DNA of 64,000 bases from an uncultured Porphyromonadaceae bacterium (GCA_900544305.1 UQUV01000004.1:1-64000); one strand, 5' to 3'. Positions 1-9,210 are shown, counted from the stretch's first letter. A program made the numbers and translations. The notes: generated from the sequence alone by a model not told the origin.

Positions 1-696
1 GGCCTTGTTTTTTATTCTGCCGGTGTAGAATCTCGCCGTTTTTATCTAAATTTGTGTGTAGCAGTAAGTGCAAATTTGGTATGCGCTCAGGAGAGCGGCA
101 AGGGTTTCACTCCTTCAGAAAACAAGCACGAACTTCGTCTTTCGGTCAGCGACGGTCTGACACTGGTAACTACCGGAATTTTGGGTAACGGCCTGTCGGA
201 TGTGGTGCTGGGCAACAAGCGAAGCGACGAAAAGGTGACGATGGTTTTCGGTTTGGGTTATAGATATTCTATCCACCGTTTCCGTGTCGGTGCAGACTTA
301 GGCTTTGCTCAGGCAAGCAGCAAGATTACAGTGGCCGGAGACAAGGCACCTTCACTCAAGGATAAGGGATTGAACTTCCTCGTTTTGCCGACGGCTGAGT
401 TTGTTTATTTCAAGAGAAATTTGTTTGAATTGTATGGTGGCGCTTCTGTTGGTGTCGATCTTATTCGCCAGACGGAAAGCAAATTGGATGACAAAGGCAA
501 GCCCGCGGGTGCAAAAGCCAAAGCAGGTGCTGAGAAGACTAAGTCTGCGTCTGGAAAAGACAATTTTTTGGCAAGCCTAGCTTATCAGGTAAATCCGATT
601 GCTTTCAGAGTAGGTAACGACCGTATAGGCGGATTCATGGAGGCTGGTTTCGGATTCAAAGGCTTTTTAACAGCCGGTGTTAGTCTGAAATTCTAA
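1..696 (+). CDS. Outer-membrane beta-barrel protein, 5' end cut by window edge
   Basis: The reading frame is open from base 1 and ends at a TAA at 694-696. No ATG or GTG precedes the body in frame; the first possible start is a TTG at 52, so the true start probably lies upstream of the window. The codons before about position 91 read as a hydrophobic signal-peptide core ending near Cys-Ala-Gln, so the mature protein would begin about residue Gln-Glu-Ser. Alternating aromatic/hydrophobic strands and a C-terminal Leu-Lys-Phe are typical of porin-like barrels inserted by BamA. A Lys/Ala-rich stretch near 490-550 looks like a surface loop or low-complexity linker. The next gene, a sigma factor, starts 33 bases downstream. 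No precise family is recognised; barrel topology is inferred from sequence pattern. Confidence 0.6.
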   Translation, partial: GLVFYSAGVESRRFYLNLCVAVSANLVCAQESGKGFTPSENKHELRLSVSDGLTLVTTGILGNGLSDVVLGNKRSDEKVTMVFGLGYRYSIHRFRVGADLGFAQASSKITVAGDKAPSLKDKGLNFLVLPTAEFVYFKRNLFELYGGASVGVDLIRQTESKLDDKGKPAGAKAKAGAEKTKSASGKDNFLASLAYQVNPIAFRVGNDRIGGFMEAGFGFKGFLTAGVSLKF

Positions 697-729
697 GGAA
701 GGCAAGGAAATAGTATATGATGTAACTCA

Positions 730-1293
730 ATGGAGACAACACGAAAAGAAAGATTTGAGGCAAGATTCAAGCAACATTATTCAAGGCTATGCAACATAGC
801 CTTTGGATATGTTGCGGACAGGGACGACTGTGAAGATTTGGTTCAGGAACTGTTTATCAACGTCTGGAACAAAGGCAAGGACGCCATGCCCGAAAAGGAT
901 TTTGCCCTTTACATGACAACATCTATAAAAAACAGTTGTATATCCTTTCTTCGAAAAAAGCAAAATTCGGAAGTTTCCATTGAGGATCATCCTTCTGCCG
1001 CCGTCACTTTGGCCAACGATGACGACTGGAGCGACGAACGCCGTTCTCCCGAAGAACTTCTGGAACAGGCGCTGGCTGTTCTGCCGCCGAAATGCAAGGA
1101 GGTTTTCCTGATGGCAAAACTGAAAGGCATGAAGTATCGTGAGATTGCCGAATCGTTGCAAATCTCGGAAAAGACGGTGGAAAACCAGATGACAAAGGTT
1201 ATCCGCCAGCTGCGGGAGTTTGTATCGGGAACTCCGTTATCGCTGATGGCATTCATTGTTTTGGTATTGACGTTTATCTTTAACTGCGACTGA
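730..1293 (+). CDS. ECF RNA polymerase sigma-70 factor (Bacteroides expansion type) with C-terminal membrane segment
   Basis: This 187-residue protein carries sigma region 2 (about residues 10-75, with the acidic DCEDLVQE helix that contacts core polymerase) and region 4 (about 115-165), with an HTH reading REIAESLQISEKTVENQ. The last 18 residues are strongly hydrophobic (about 170-184), as in many Bacteroides ECF sigmas, and could tether the factor to the inner membrane near its anti-sigma partner. The stop at 1291-1293 is two bases before the FecR gene, so the genes are translationally coupled. By analogy with FecIRA, a signal from the outer-membrane receptor at 2242-4665 would release this sigma to transcribe the locus. 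The substrate is unknown. Confidence 0.93.
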   Translation: METTRKERFEARFKQHYSRLCNIAFGYVADRDDCEDLVQELFINVWNKGKDAMPEKDFALYMTTSIKNSCISFLRKKQNSEVSIEDHPSAAVTLANDDDWSDERRSPEELLEQALAVLPPKCKEVFLMAKLKGMKYREIAESLQISEKTVENQMTKVIRQLREFVSGTPLSLMAFIVLVLTFIFNCD

Positions 1294-1295
1294 CT

Positions 1296-2249
1296 ATGGA
1301 CATAGACAATCATATTGACGAACTGTTGGCAAGGCATTTTGCCAAAGAGGCACTGACGGCTGAACAGCAGGCTGAACTCGATGCGTGGATTGCCGCGAAC
1401 AGTGACGAGTACAGAAAACTGCGGAAGCTGATGGATATGCCGGTGCTTTCCGGTCAGCCGGACTTTGATGCCGAAAAAGCCTGGCGAAAGGTGGAAAACC
1501 GTCTGCGGAAACCGGCAAGACTTCACTTGCGGCGCGGGGCAATAGCCATGTGGTCGGCAGCTGCTTCGGTGATGATTCTGGTGGCGGTGACAGCCGTGCT
1601 GTTTTTCCGTAAGCCTGAGGTGGAAACCTTCCATTATGCCAACACGACACAAACGGAAGAATCCGTCTTGTTGCCCGACAGTTCAGAGGTTGTACTTTAT
1701 CCGAATTCCTCATTGGCATACGCCGGCGAGACGGCGGGCCGGAAGGTGGATTTGAACGGCAAGGCCTTTTTCCAAGTCAAGAAAAACGGGCAGTCGTTTG
1801 CTGTCAATGCCGGAGAACTGAACGTAGAAGTGTTGGGAACATCTTTTCTCGTCAATGCTTTCTACAAGGAACGTAGCGGAGTGTATGTGAAAACCGGAAG
1901 GGTGAAAGCCTCCGTACGGGAATCGGAAGTTGTGTTGACCGCCAATCAGAAAGCGGTTCTCACAGATGGAGTTTTGCGTCAGGATTCGATATTCAATCCA
2001 CGGATGCAGTTTGAGAACCAGTCACAAAGCATGGTTTTTGACAAGACTCCATTGTCGAAGGTTGTTGAAAAGGTGAAAGAACAGACCGATGTTGAAATTG
2101 TGTTGGGCAAAGGGCTTGAACGCCAACTGGTGACTACCCGAATTAACACTGACGATTATGAAAGTATAGCCGCCGAACTGGCATTCATTTGCGGATGCTG
2201 CTGTGATACGGTGGAGAAAGGAAAGCAATACAGACTATACTATGAGTAA
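1296..2249 (+). CDS. FecR-family anti-sigma factor with DUF4974 C-terminal domain
   Basis: This is a 317-residue inner-membrane protein. The N-terminal cytoplasmic part (residues 1-80) would bind the sigma factor. A single transmembrane helix spans about 82-104. The periplasmic FecR domain covers about 109-210, and a DUF4974 domain (about 240-317) would contact the receptor's STN domain. The ATG lies two bases after the sigma stop. Its own stop overlaps the receptor start by eight bases (ATGAGTAA), indicating coupled translation of all three genes. A Cys-rich patch (CGCCC) close to the C-terminus is unusual for the family, but I cannot assign it a role. Confidence 0.92.
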   Translation: MDIDNHIDELLARHFAKEALTAEQQAELDAWIAANSDEYRKLRKLMDMPVLSGQPDFDAEKAWRKVENRLRKPARLHLRRGAIAMWSAAASVMILVAVTAVLFFRKPEVETFHYANTTQTEESVLLPDSSEVVLYPNSSLAYAGETAGRKVDLNGKAFFQVKKNGQSFAVNAGELNVEVLGTSFLVNAFYKERSGVYVKTGRVKASVRESEVVLTANQKAVLTDGVLRQDSIFNPRMQFENQSQSMVFDKTPLSKVVEKVKEQTDVEIVLGKGLERQLVTTRINTDDYESIAAELAFICGCCCDTVEKGKQYRLYYE

Positions 2250-4665
2250 GGACAATCATATATTCATAGTCATACTATTACTACTGGCAATTTTTGTAAA
2301 ACCTCAGCATTTGTATGGTGCAGAATCAGTAGCGGGAGAACGGATAGCAATATCGGGTTCTTCCGCTACTGTGTCGCAATGGTTTGCGAAAATCGAACAG
2401 GAAAAGAATATTGTCTTGTCCTATGATCCTTCGTCGATTGACCTGTCGCAGGTCGTAAAGGTGGAATCCGGCGAACTGATGGTAGAGGAACTGCTCGCGC
2501 AGGTGCTGGACGGCTATGAAGTGCAACTCAAGTTCATGCCTCCGCGCAAACTGGTGATTCATGCACGGAAAGTGCGGCAGTATTATGTCAGCGGAACGGT
2601 GTCCGAAGGGTTCAGTGCGGAGAAACTGTTGGGGGCTATTGTTGCTGCTGACAATGGTAAGGGCGGAACGGTGTTTGCCCGGACCGATGACAATGGATTT
2701 TTCCGGATGTATCTTCCTGCCGGCAGTTATACATTCAAAATTTCGTACATGGGATTCTATCCGTATAGCCGGGAATTGAAAATTGTGTCCGACCGTTTTC
2801 TGAACGTAAAATTGGAGCCGCTGTTGTTTGAAATGGAGGAAGTGACGGTGCGTCCGGAAACCAACCGCGACGAACTGAGCGAACTGACACCCTCCAACCA
2901 ATTGTCGTTTAACAGCAACGACCTGTTCTCGCAGATATGGATTTTGCCCGGTGTGACAGGTGTTCCGACGGGTAATAATTTTCAGGTAGACGGTGGCAGT
3001 TATGACGAAAACCAGTTGCTTGTCGACGGTGTTCCTGTCTATCACCCGGGACACATCAACGCCATGCTACCGACGATGATTGGCGATGCCGTGAAAAGTG
3101 TCTCTTTTCACAGGGGATTTTTCCCGACACGGCTGGAAGGACGCTTGTCGTCGGTGACGGAGATGCGCATGAAGTCGGGCAACAAGCAGGAGCATATCCG
3201 CACGCTCACGCTCGACATGCCGGCGGCTTCCGCTGTTCTGGAAGGTCCTATTGTAAAAAACAAGCTGTCGTATCTGGTGGCAGGACGGCGGAGTTGGCTC
3301 GACTTTTTCGATAATCTGCTGTCAGAAGAAAACCGGTTGAACCATTCTTCCTACGACTATGTGGCCAAACTGTCGTATGACATAACTCCCGTGACTTCGC
3401 TCGAAGCGTTTGCCTATGGCTCATGGGACGACTATCACTGGCCTACGGAGGAAAACCGTAACATGTCGGTGCTGAAATGGAAAAGTCAGATTTATCAGTT
3501 GCGTTTCAATACGCAGTTGGGGCGGGTGGGGAACACGACTTCCGTTTTCTATACGTTGCACGAAAATCAGGCGAATACTGCCCTGTTGGGTTTTGATGAT
3601 GACGGATACGTTTCCAGCAGAGTGCAGACGCTGAATGCCGTGTCGGAATTCAATCTGACGGTGGAGAATGTCTATAACGCCCGTTGGGGGGTGAAATATG
3701 CCTATGAACTGTTTGACATTGTTTCTTTTGGCGATGACATCAGTGTTAAGAAGGAACCTATCCACCAGTATTCACTGTTTTACGACAATCATATCCGTAT
3801 TTCACGGAATCTGTTTACGCAGGTGGGCGTGCATTTTGTCGGTTACCTGCCGAAAAATCATCCGTCGTTCTACAGCATACAGCCTCGTTTCTCACTCAAG
3901 TACACGGTGACGGACAAGGATATGCTCTATTGGAATTTCTCCCGCATGGAGCAGTTCTATCATGTTATCCGTCTGGAAAATGTTGCGATGCCGACCGATT
4001 TCCGCATGCCAAGTATTGGCGGGTTCAAGCCAAGATCGTCGGAACATATGGAAATGGGGTGGAAACACCTGTTTGACAATGGCCAACTGGAAGCTACGGC
4101 CTACTACAAGACCCGACGCAATGTAGTGGCACTGAAACCGGAAATTTATTTGCTTGATGGTAATTGGACGGATTATGTAATGGTGGGTAACGGTGACAGC
4201 TACGGCTTGAAACTGTACTATTTTCACGATTGGGAACATTGGCTGTTGCAGTCGTCCTACACGTATTCCCGCAGCCGGGAATGGTTTGACGAGGTGAAGC
4301 AGTTGGGCAAGTTGCCGTCGCTTTTCGACATTCCCCATCAGTTGAACTGTGCCATTTCCTATAAGTTCGATTCCCATTCTATGGTGTCGGTAGGCGGTCA
4401 GCTTCATTCGAGAAAGGTGATAGAAACATCGGACGATTTCGATCTTTTGCCGGAGGAGCAGTTTCGCAAAGGCCGTGAAAAGTTGAACTATCGGGTAGAC
4501 GTCGGCTACAGTTTCAAAAAAGATTTCGGAAAGTCGCTGCTTCTGGTGAGATGCGGGCTTTATAATCTGGTAGGAAATCCGACAGAAGAGGAAATCCTAA
4601 GTTTCTATTCCATTTACTTGCGGCGGAACTGCCTGCCTTATTTCAGTGTCAGTTTCAAGTTCTGA
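2242..4665 (+). CDS. TonB-dependent receptor with STN signalling domain (FecA-like)
   Basis: The ATG at 2242 is preferred because it overlaps the FecR stop and gives a proper signal peptide (residues 1-27); a start at 2203 would add 13 non-signal residues. Domains of the 807-residue product in order: signal peptide; STN/secretin N domain (about 36-106) for signalling to FecR; a carboxypeptidase-regulatory-like beta-sandwich (about 112-195); the TonB plug (about 215-320, with the QVDGG and LLVDGVPVYHPG segments); and a barrel ending in Ser-Phe-Lys-Phe. No SusD partner follows, so this is a transducing transporter of the Fec type rather than a SusCD polysaccharide pair. The ligand cannot be read from sequence. 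A bidirectional terminator follows at 4673-4706. Confidence 0.9.
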   Translation: MSKDNHIFIVILLLLAIFVKPQHLYGAESVAGERIAISGSSATVSQWFAKIEQEKNIVLSYDPSSIDLSQVVKVESGELMVEELLAQVLDGYEVQLKFMPPRKLVIHARKVRQYYVSGTVSEGFSAEKLLGAIVAADNGKGGTVFARTDDNGFFRMYLPAGSYTFKISYMGFYPYSRELKIVSDRFLNVKLEPLLFEMEEVTVRPETNRDELSELTPSNQLSFNSNDLFSQIWILPGVTGVPTGNNFQVDGGSYDENQLLVDGVPVYHPGHINAMLPTMIGDAVKSVSFHRGFFPTRLEGRLSSVTEMRMKSGNKQEHIRTLTLDMPAASAVLEGPIVKNKLSYLVAGRRSWLDFFDNLLSEENRLNHSSYDYVAKLSYDITPVTSLEAFAYGSWDDYHWPTEENRNMSVLKWKSQIYQLRFNTQLGRVGNTTSVFYTLHENQANTALLGFDDDGYVSSRVQTLNAVSEFNLTVENVYNARWGVKYAYELFDIVSFGDDISVKKEPIHQYSLFYDNHIRISRNLFTQVGVHFVGYLPKNHPSFYSIQPRFSLKYTVTDKDMLYWNFSRMEQFYHVIRLENVAMPTDFRMPSIGGFKPRSSEHMEMGWKHLFDNGQLEATAYYKTRRNVVALKPEIYLLDGNWTDYVMVGNGDSYGLKLYYFHDWEHWLLQSSYTYSRSREWFDEVKQLGKLPSLFDIPHQLNCAISYKFDSHSMVSVGGQLHSRKVIETSDDFDLLPEEQFRKGREKLNYRVDVGYSFKKDFGKSLLLVRCGLYNLVGNPTEEEILSFYSIYLRRNCLPYFSVSFKF

Positions 4666-4672
4666 AAAAACA

Positions 4673-4706
4673 ACGGAAGCCGGTCACGATTATGGCCGGC
4701 TTCCGT
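4673..4706. terminator. Bidirectional intrinsic terminator
   Basis: An 11-bp perfect stem (acggaagccgg with ccggcttccgt) closes a 12-base loop. It sits between convergent genes, with an A-run on the left (a T-run for the minus strand) and a T-rich stretch on the right. Confidence 0.8.
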
Positions 4707-4721
4707 CTGCTTTTGCAGGAA

Positions 4722-5282
4722 TCAACATTCCGCAAGATTAATTTTTTCGAATTTGTATCCCAGGCGTTTGAGTTCCATGGCTGCCCCAATGCGGTACATG
4801 GCCTTGGTGGCGCGGGCAAATACGTGGAATGCCATTTCGCTCTGCGGTTCAATGCCCTCATGGCGGATGTGGTCGATGGCAGCCTGTGCACATCGGCGCA
4901 CCATGGCTTCAATGTTGCGTGCCTCTTCACCGTCGAGCGGAAGGCAGAGAATGTCGTGCACGATGTGCTCGTCCATGTCGTCGAATCCCTGTTCTCCGTA
5001 GTAGGCCTGATATTCTGTCTTTTCCATTGTTTCCCAGTCAACGTCCCAACCGTAGGCCACCGCCATGCCCAGATATGCCGCCCAGGCCACTGACACGGTC
5101 GGATATTCGCGTACTTGCGGAACGGCATCGGCCATGTATTCCGGTGCCAGTTTTTTCCAGTGCAGGTCAATGTCGTCAGAAGCAAGCAGAGTGCCGTCGA
5201 GCATATGATAGGATGTGCAGAGGCGCAGCAGTGCCTCCTGAAGTTTGTTTTCAAATCTGTTGAGATATTCGATGTCTGCCAT
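4722..5282 (-). CDS. Conserved hypothetical cytosolic helical protein
   Basis: This 186-residue protein has no signal peptide or membrane segment. The composition is acidic and helix-rich with several Trp/Tyr residues. I do not recognise a named domain. It is transcribed alone on the minus strand between two plus-strand operons. A perfect -7 box lies just upstream (5303-5310), placing the transcript start about 15 bases before the ATG. The ATG at 5282 gives the longest sensible product. It is probably a real Bacteroidales-specific gene, judging by its codon pattern and isolated promoter and terminator; function unknown. Confidence 0.75.
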   Translation of the reverse strand: MADIEYLNRFENKLQEALLRLCTSYHMLDGTLLASDDIDLHWKKLAPEYMADAVPQVREYPTVSVAWAAYLGMAVAYGWDVDWETMEKTEYQAYYGEQGFDDMDEHIVHDILCLPLDGEEARNIEAMVRRCAQAAIDHIRHEGIEPQSEMAFHVFARATKAMYRIGAAMELKRLGYKFEKINLAEC

Positions 5283-5302
5283 AAGTCATTTTATTTGTAG
5301 GA

Positions 5303-5310
5303 CAAAGTTA
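5303..5310 (-). promoter_or_regulatory. -7 promoter box (TAACTTTG) for the 4722-5282 gene
   Basis: On the minus strand this reads TAACTTTG, a perfect match to the Bacteroides TAnnTTTG box, 21 bases upstream of the ATG. It is preceded directly by TTGAC; the same 15-base arrangement occurs at 40293-40307. Confidence 0.55.
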
Positions 5311-5477
5311 GTCAATTCTCGTGGTTCAGTCGCCGGCTGTGAGGAGAAAAAGCACTTTTAGGCATTTCTTGGCCTAATCGGATGGTGGTGTGTTTGAATT
5401 AATGAATAAGAAGGTTAAAAAATGTGTATATGCTTGTGGGGCGGATGGTTGAGGACGGATAATTGCAATTAAATAGC

Positions 5478-5485
5478 TACATTTG
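5478..5485 (+). promoter_or_regulatory. -7 promoter box (TACATTTG) for the phosphatase-GH20 operon
   Basis: Perfect TAnnTTTG match 32 bases upstream of the ATG at 5518. No convincing TTTG -33 element is seen at 19-21 bases spacing. Confidence 0.5.
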
Positions 5486-5517
5486 CAAATAGTGGCCAAA
5501 CGAATAGAAAAACGAAT

Positions 5518-6012
5518 ATGACTGAATTGAAAAAGTACAAGATTCTCTTTGTGTGTCTGGGGAATATATGCCGTTCTCCGGCGGCTCAAGGGGTGATGGA
5601 AAGTATCCTTGCCGAGCGGGGTATGACGGACTGGGTGGAGGTGGATTCCGCAGGAATTTCATCCTATCATTCCGGCGAACTTCCCGACCAGCGGATGCGC
5701 GTGCATGCACGTCGTCGCGGTTATGAACTTACCCATCACAGCCGTCAGGTGATGTCCTACGACTTCGAGCGCTTTGATGTCGTTATCGGAATGGACGACA
5801 GCAATATCAGCCAGCTCCGGCGACTGGCAAGAACGCCAGAAGAGGAGCAGAAGGTGAGAAGAATCGCTGAATTTTTCCGCCAATATACAACGTGGGACCA
5901 TATTCCCGACCCTTATTATACGGGTGCCGAGGGATTTGAAACTGTGCTCGACCTCCTGCAGGATGCCTGTCACACAATTGCAGACAGATTGGAAAAAGAA
6001 CATTCAGTCTGA
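5518..6012 (+). CDS. Low-molecular-weight protein tyrosine phosphatase
   Basis: The P-loop CLGNICRS (Cys13 to Ser20) close to the N-terminus carries the nucleophilic Cys13 and the phosphate-binding Arg19. The DPYY motif at residue 131 supplies the general acid Asp131. The 164-residue length fits the LMW-PTP family (Wzb, YfkJ, Ptp types). The enzyme is cytosolic and dephosphorylates phosphotyrosine in proteins; in other bacteria it often acts on tyrosine kinases of polysaccharide export, but no such kinase is in the window. It is first in an apparent operon with the secreted GH20 enzyme, whose start is 39 bases downstream. Confidence 0.95.
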   Translation: MTELKKYKILFVCLGNICRSPAAQGVMESILAERGMTDWVEVDSAGISSYHSGELPDQRMRVHARRRGYELTHHSRQVMSYDFERFDVVIGMDDSNISQLRRLARTPEEEQKVRRIAEFFRQYTTWDHIPDPYYTGAEGFETVLDLLQDACHTIADRLEKEHSV

Positions 6013-6051
6013 GATGAATCAGAAACCAACCGAAACCATTTTAAAACTGTT

Positions 6052-8523
6052 ATGAAGAAACTATTTTATACGGCATGTATGATGCTCCTCTCCCTGATGA
6101 TAAGTGTCAATGCCGTTGCCGGCGAAAAAAGTCCGGTAAAAATGACTTGGGAACTTAATGGAAACAATGCTGCCAAAAACCAGTATTACTGCACATTCAC
6201 GTTGACAAACACCAGCGGTGAAAATTTGGGCAGCGACTGGGCCATTTATTTTAACCATTTTCCGCGTGCCATCAGCTTTGGCGAAAACTCTCCCGTTACT
6301 TTCTCGGAAGTGGAAGTAGGCTACTACAAACTGACTCCGAAACCGGGATTCAAATTGGGCAAGGGAAAAACCATAAAGTTGAAATATGAGGTAAAAGGCT
6401 CGATGAAGGCTATCAGCTATTCACCAGACGGCGGACACTTTGCCTTTAATTCCGATAAGGTGGCCCGTGAATTGAAGATTGAAAAGAAGCCTATCGTTAC
6501 GGGCACATTCAATCCGATAGCCGGTTATCCGACTGCCGCACGCATGTATGCGCTCAACGAGACGGTAAATCCTGCCGGGGTTACAGAAGAGTTTGATGCC
6601 TTTTCCATTATCCCTGCCATGAAGCAGGTGAATGTGAAGGAAGGCACATCAAGCGTTGCTCAACCGGTGAAGGTCGTAGCAGACGGTCGTCTTTCTCGTG
6701 AAAAGGCTTATGCCGACGAAATGTTGCAACACCGCAACCTGTCGGGAGAAGGCGGAACAACGCTCGAACTTTCGCTCATGAGTCGTGCTGATGCCCAAAA
6801 TTCAGCGGCAAGAGACAATGCGGAATATTACGAACTGACAATCAACGGCAATAAGGTGACCGTCAAAGGTGTGACTGATGATGCTGTAATGAATGGCGTG
6901 AAAGCCTATATCAAGATTCTTGACCGCAATTTCGGCAAAAAAACCGTACCTAACGTAGCCGTATGCGACTGGCCTGACTTGCACTACCGTGGCATGATGC
7001 TCGACATAGCCCGTAATTTCTCGAAGGCCGACGACCTCAAGCGGTTAATCAATCAGTTGGCGTTCTTTAATATGAACGTGTTCCATTTCCATTTCTGCGA
7101 TGATGAAGGCTGGCGTCTGGAAATTCCCGGATTGCCGGAACTTACAGAAGTGGGTGCACGCCGCGGTATGACTTCGACAGAAGATGAATATATGTGTCAG
7201 TTCTATGCCGGAAACGGAAATCCTGACGACTTTACGACGACTTCCAACGGTTATGTTTCCCGTGAAGAATTTATCGACCTGCTTCGCTATGCCGAAGCTC
7301 GCGGCATCAAGGTGATTCCGGAAATTGAAACTCCGGGTCATGCTCGTGCCGCTATCGTTTCGATGAAGGCCCGCTACAACCGTTTGAAAGACACCGATCC
7401 GGAAGAAGCCAATCGCTATCGTCTGTGGGATCCGGCCGACGAGTCATACTACAGCTCTGCACAGGGTTATCATGACAACACGTTGAACGTGGCTGAAGAA
7501 GGTGTTTACCGCTTTGTGGAAAAAGTGGTTGACGAGCTGATTCTCATGTATGAAGAAGCCGGCGTCGAACTTCCGTTCATTCATGTGGGCGGTGACGAAG
7601 TAGCCAAAGATCCATGGGTGAAATCTCCGTCCATGCAGAAATTCATGAAGGAACACGGATTGAAGACAACCCACGATGCGGAAGAATACTTCATTACCCG
7701 CATTGCCGACATGATTGCATCGAAAGGCTACCAGATTGGCGGTTGGCAGGAAGCAGCCATGAAGCACAGCGAGGCTACTGACCAACAGCTTCGTCCGAAG
7801 TTTGCAGGTGTATATTGCTGGAACACGGTTCCGGAATGGAAAGGCGACACAATTCCTTATGCCAATGCCAACAACGGCTACAATGTGATTCTCTGCAATG
7901 TGAGCAACTTCTATTTGGATATGTGCTACAATGCACATCCGATGGAACCGGGCTTGACTTGGGGCGGCTATGTAGACGAATACCGTTCTTGGGATGCTCG
8001 TCCGTTCGACATTTACAAGTCTTCGTTTGAAACGATTACCGGCAAGCCGCTCGGCCTGGAGCACATTGCCGACGGAAAGGCGCAGCTCAACGAAGAGTCG
8101 CGCAAGCGCATTAAGGGTGTTCAGGGACAGTTGTTCTCCGAAACTATCCGCAATTTCGACATGGTGGAATATTATGTGTTCCCGAAAATTTTCGGTTTGA
8201 TGGAACGCGGCTGGAACACCGATTTGCTTCCGGGACAGTCGAAAGCCAAATACAACCGCACATTGGGAACAACCTGTCTGCCTTATCTGCAACGCGAAGG
8301 CTTCAATTTCCGCATCGGCATGCCGGGTATCAAGGAAGAGAACGGAAAGTTGCTGATGAACTGTGCATATCCTGAAGCCGAAATCCGTTACACGACAGAC
8401 GGCAGCGAACCGACTGAAAAGTCCGCTTTGTGGACAGCTCCGGTGAAGGCAAAGGGCAAGGTGGTGAAAGCTAAGATGTTCTACCTTGGCAAGCAGAGCC
8501 AGACTACTGAATTACATCGTTAA
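6052..8523 (+). CDS. Secreted beta-N-acetylhexosaminidase, GH20
   Basis: This 823-residue protein has a signal peptide (residues 1-24). It then has a CHB_HEX-like carbohydrate-binding beta-sandwich (about 27-170), a GH20b alpha/beta domain (about 185-300), the GH20 TIM barrel (about 305-730), and a C-terminal chitobiase-type sandwich (about 760-820, with the RYTTDGSEPT motif). The catalytic Asp-Glu pair is in HVGGDE (D515, E516), using substrate-assisted catalysis by the N-acetyl group. It would release terminal GlcNAc or GalNAc from host glycans, glycolipids or chito-oligosaccharides in the periplasm or at the surface. It lies between the phosphatase gene and a secreted nitroreductase gene. 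Confidence 0.95.
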   Translation: MKKLFYTACMMLLSLMISVNAVAGEKSPVKMTWELNGNNAAKNQYYCTFTLTNTSGENLGSDWAIYFNHFPRAISFGENSPVTFSEVEVGYYKLTPKPGFKLGKGKTIKLKYEVKGSMKAISYSPDGGHFAFNSDKVARELKIEKKPIVTGTFNPIAGYPTAARMYALNETVNPAGVTEEFDAFSIIPAMKQVNVKEGTSSVAQPVKVVADGRLSREKAYADEMLQHRNLSGEGGTTLELSLMSRADAQNSAARDNAEYYELTINGNKVTVKGVTDDAVMNGVKAYIKILDRNFGKKTVPNVAVCDWPDLHYRGMMLDIARNFSKADDLKRLINQLAFFNMNVFHFHFCDDEGWRLEIPGLPELTEVGARRGMTSTEDEYMCQFYAGNGNPDDFTTTSNGYVSREEFIDLLRYAEARGIKVIPEIETPGHARAAIVSMKARYNRLKDTDPEEANRYRLWDPADESYYSSAQGYHDNTLNVAEEGVYRFVEKVVDELILMYEEAGVELPFIHVGGDEVAKDPWVKSPSMQKFMKEHGLKTTHDAEEYFITRIADMIASKGYQIGGWQEAAMKHSEATDQQLRPKFAGVYCWNTVPEWKGDTIPYANANNGYNVILCNVSNFYLDMCYNAHPMEPGLTWGGYVDEYRSWDARPFDIYKSSFETITGKPLGLEHIADGKAQLNEESRKRIKGVQGQLFSETIRNFDMVEYYVFPKIFGLMERGWNTDLLPGQSKAKYNRTLGTTCLPYLQREGFNFRIGMPGIKEENGKLLMNCAYPEAEIRYTTDGSEPTEKSALWTAPVKAKGKVVKAKMFYLGKQSQTTELHR

Positions 8524-8535
8524 ACATTTACAGAT

Positions 8536-9138
8536 ATGAAACTTAAATCGATTCTTACAGCTATGGCATTATGTTTGTCGGGCTCAATGGTTGCCGCTGA
8601 CATCGTTTTGCCTGAACCGCAGAAAGAAGGCGGTATGCCGTTGATGGAAGCCATCGCGAAACGCAAGTCCGACCGTCAGTTTGACGCTTCGAAAGAGTTG
8701 TCGGCCCAGCAGTTGAGCAACATGCTTTGGGTAGCATGGGGATTCAACCGTGAAGGCAAACGTACCGTTCCGACGGCAATGGACCGTCAGGAGGTGAGCG
8801 TTTACCTGATAACGAAAGATGCCGCTTATCTGTATGATGCAGCGTCGAATACGTTGAAGCAGGTGAACAGCGGCGATTTCCGCAAGCATGCCGCCGCACA
8901 GCCTTTTGCACAGACGGCACTGTATAACGTAGCACTTGTTTCCGACAAGTCGAAGCAGGAAGGTGAGTTGTGGCAGGGCGTTTCCGTTGGAGCCGTATCG
9001 CAGAACATTTACCTCTGGTGCGCTTCCGAAGGACTGAATACGGTGGTGCGCGGAAGTTTCGACCGTGAGGCTCTTGGCCGCGACTTGAAACTGTCTGAAA
9101 ATCAGACGGTGCTGTTGGTTCAGACTGTAGGATTCTGA
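8536..9138 (+). CDS. Secreted nitroreductase-family flavoprotein (SagB/ThcOx-like)
   Basis: This 200-residue product has a clear signal peptide (about 1-21, ending Val-Ala-Ala). A compact nitroreductase fold follows: an FMN phosphate-binding segment RKSDRQF near residue 44, and a conserved block reading KRTVPTAMDRQ near 75-85 that matches the SagB/ThcOx subfamily. Nitroreductases use FMN to reduce or oxidise small substrates. The export signal implies a periplasmic flavoenzyme, which is common in Bacteroidales but with unknown substrate. It starts 12 bases after GH20 and is followed by a strong terminator, so it is the last gene of the operon. Confidence 0.88.
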   Translation: MKLKSILTAMALCLSGSMVAADIVLPEPQKEGGMPLMEAIAKRKSDRQFDASKELSAQQLSNMLWVAWGFNREGKRTVPTAMDRQEVSVYLITKDAAYLYDAASNTLKQVNSGDFRKHAAAQPFAQTALYNVALVSDKSKQEGELWQGVSVGAVSQNIYLWCASEGLNTVVRGSFDREALGRDLKLSENQTVLLVQTVGF

Positions 9139-9173
9139 AAAAGAGTTTTCCTTTCATAGAAAAAGAGTGGTTG

Positions 9174-9210
9174 CCGCCGCTGACAGTTCTTGTCGGCGGC
9201 GGTTTTTTTA
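9174..9210 (+). terminator. Intrinsic terminator after the GH20 operon
   Basis: A 12-bp GC-rich stem (ccgccgctgaca with tgtcggcggcgg, one G-T pair) has a 5-base loop and is followed by seven T residues. Confidence 0.88.

Noticed and set aside
47..54. Perfect -7 box TAAATTTG near the left end
   Set aside because: It lies inside what reads as the signal-peptide coding region and no in-frame ATG follows soon, so it is probably a chance match within a gene that starts outside the window.
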